In this document: piece by piece, positions 62,979 through 64,000 of the stretch
Position numbering within the stretch: position 1 is the first letter of the stretch
How the letters are laid out: each line of letters begins with the position of its first letter
Assembly: GCF_025399195.1 (NCBI RefSeq)
Contig: NW_026252109.1
Coordinates: 62,001-126,000 of the forward strand
Reading direction: 5' to 3'
Source of the DNA: Umbelopsis ramanniana AG
Taxonomy: Eukaryota > Mucoromycota > Umbelopsidomycetes > Umbelopsidales > Umbelopsidaceae
Length of the DNA: 64,000 nt
The notes under the pieces: model-generated
What the model saw: only the letters and a program-made list of their open reading frames with translations
What the model was told of the DNA's origin: nothing
The model's database searches: none
Made by a program: the position numbers and the translations under genes

Positions 62979-63330
62979 GGAACAAGACAAGAAAGAGATG
63001 ATTGTTAATTTTTTCTTGTTCGGGCTCAAAAAAAATGGTCGGTTGCGGGGGCCCATTTCGTTTCGCGCGGGCTCCCAAAAAATTGATTGGGTTTAGAAAC
63101 TGTATTGAAACAGGGAAAGGAGAACTCTTTGGGAATTTTTTAACATAGCAGATGGCCATTAGTGAACGTCTCATTTTAATGCGCAGGGAAGATGCTGTTA
63201 TGATATGATTTACGTCTATTATTATTTTTTAAAAAACAAGAAAGAAAAAAAGACAGACTCTTTGATTGCCAGTGTGCGAAGCTGCCGCCTTGCATTAAAA
63301 TAGTTAAACGGATAGAACCTGACAATCAGC
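62979..63330. other. Bem1 promoter and THP3-like 3' flank
   Basis: 352 bp without a recognisable gene, apart from the possible 26-codon N-terminal extension of Bem1. Confidence 0.5.
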
Positions 63331-64000
63331 TTAGACCGTGGCCGAGCGATTGATATCCACCTTTGCAAACTGTTTGGCAAGATCATTCAAACCTGGTAGG
63401 GCATTTCGGGCATCGAGGTTTTGGTCATCTAATGTCCCACTGATCTTCAATTTCTCCAAAAACTTGTGTAAATCTTGAGTGGTTTCGAATGCAAGCTCTT
63501 TACGTATAAATTCAATGTCGATCGATGGTCGGTAACTAATTAAATAATGATGTCAGTACAACCCTAAAACGACCGTTCATGCATAGAAAGAAATGATTAT
63601 CTTACGCTTTGCACATGGTACGTAAGGCATATATCCGTTCCCGTTCAATAAATTGATGAATCAAGTAATTGCCCATGTTGGGAGTTTCCTTGTAAAGTAG
63701 AAAAAAACGATGATAGTTTGATGTTGCAAGAGACGACCGAACCTGTAGTGCGTGTTGAACCGCTTTATCATTTGCATGTGTTCCTTTTATCTCAGCCATG
63801 ATGGCGTTTAAAGCTTTGAATGATGGTTAATTTGCAGGAAATTGACCACGGAAGAAGATTCAGCAATGAAACCGCTTACCTGATCGATTTTGCGTATGAA
63901 GCATATAAAGAATTCGATAGGCCAAAAACTCCATCGTCTCGCCCGCAATTCCTTTGGAATACAGGTCTTTCAGTTGCGTCTGGCACTGATTATACTCACC
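63331..64000 (-). CDS. THP3/LENG8-type SAC3/GANP-domain protein, C-terminal part
   Basis: Three exons are in the window, complement(join(63331..63535,63606..63813,63880..64000)), giving the last 177 residues; the 5' part lies beyond the right edge. The segment opens with [14 protein letters not shown] then [20 protein letters not shown]. It continues with [45 protein letters not shown] and [13 protein letters not shown]. This is the SAC3/GANP helical repeat and winged helix of the Thp3/LENG8 branch. In yeast Thp3 works with Csn12 in transcription elongation and mRNA maturation. Another member of the SAC3 superfamily is possible, but the EYNQCQTQL block favours THP3/LENG8. Confidence 0.85.

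Overview
The window is nuclear DNA of a filamentous fungus. Genes are dense, sit on both strands, and are split by many short GT-AG introns, mostly 50-100 bp. All recognisable products are eukaryotic. A sestrin, an XPA-type repair protein, a UPF1 with a metazoan-like SQ-rich tail, a myosin regulatory light chain and a Bem1 scaffold together point to an early-diverging lineage, most likely Mucoromycota (Mucorales-like). That placement is inferred from gene content, not from a search.

Layout. 1-1054 is the 5' part of a secreted GH29 alpha-L-fucosidase. 1667-13 kb, mostly on the minus strand, holds an HGSNAT-like membrane acyltransferase, a nuclear peroxiredoxin with a long repetitive tail, the 40S biogenesis factor Tsr1, a sestrin and class II fructose-bisphosphate aldolase. 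14.4-25.3 kb on the plus strand holds a UBE2E-type E2, a very large TAF2 carrying four bromodomains, ribosomal protein eS6 and an F-box protein. 25.5-35.4 kb holds a Pgc1-like phosphodiesterase, a small acidic surface protein, eEF1B beta, a myosin regulatory light chain and a SNF2 ATPase. 35.5-44.7 kb is a head-to-head pair, Nup133 (23 exons) and UPF1. 45.4-51 kb is gene-poor, with a FAD monooxygenase, an unrecognised glycosylated membrane protein and a tRNA-Thr(AGT). 51.2-64 kb holds XPA/Rad14, uL16, eS10, mitochondrial bL12m, RhoGDI, Rab4, Bem1 and the 3' part of a THP3/LENG8-type SAC3-domain protein.

Themes. Translation is heavily represented (eS6, uL16, eS10, bL12m, eEF1B beta, Tsr1, tRNA-Thr, and UPF1 for mRNA surveillance). 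Growth control appears as sestrin and the S6 tail. RhoGDI, Rab4 and Bem1 are contiguous and form a polarity and trafficking neighbourhood. The main novelties are gene structures and domain architectures: a 3-nt microexon in the SNF2 gene with a duplicated boundary, an AUG-only first exon, three apparent GC-AG introns sharing the donor hexamer GCAAGT, TAF2 fused to four bromodomains, and a fungal sestrin with a changed catalytic triad. I found no CRISPR array, transposon or prokaryote-like system.
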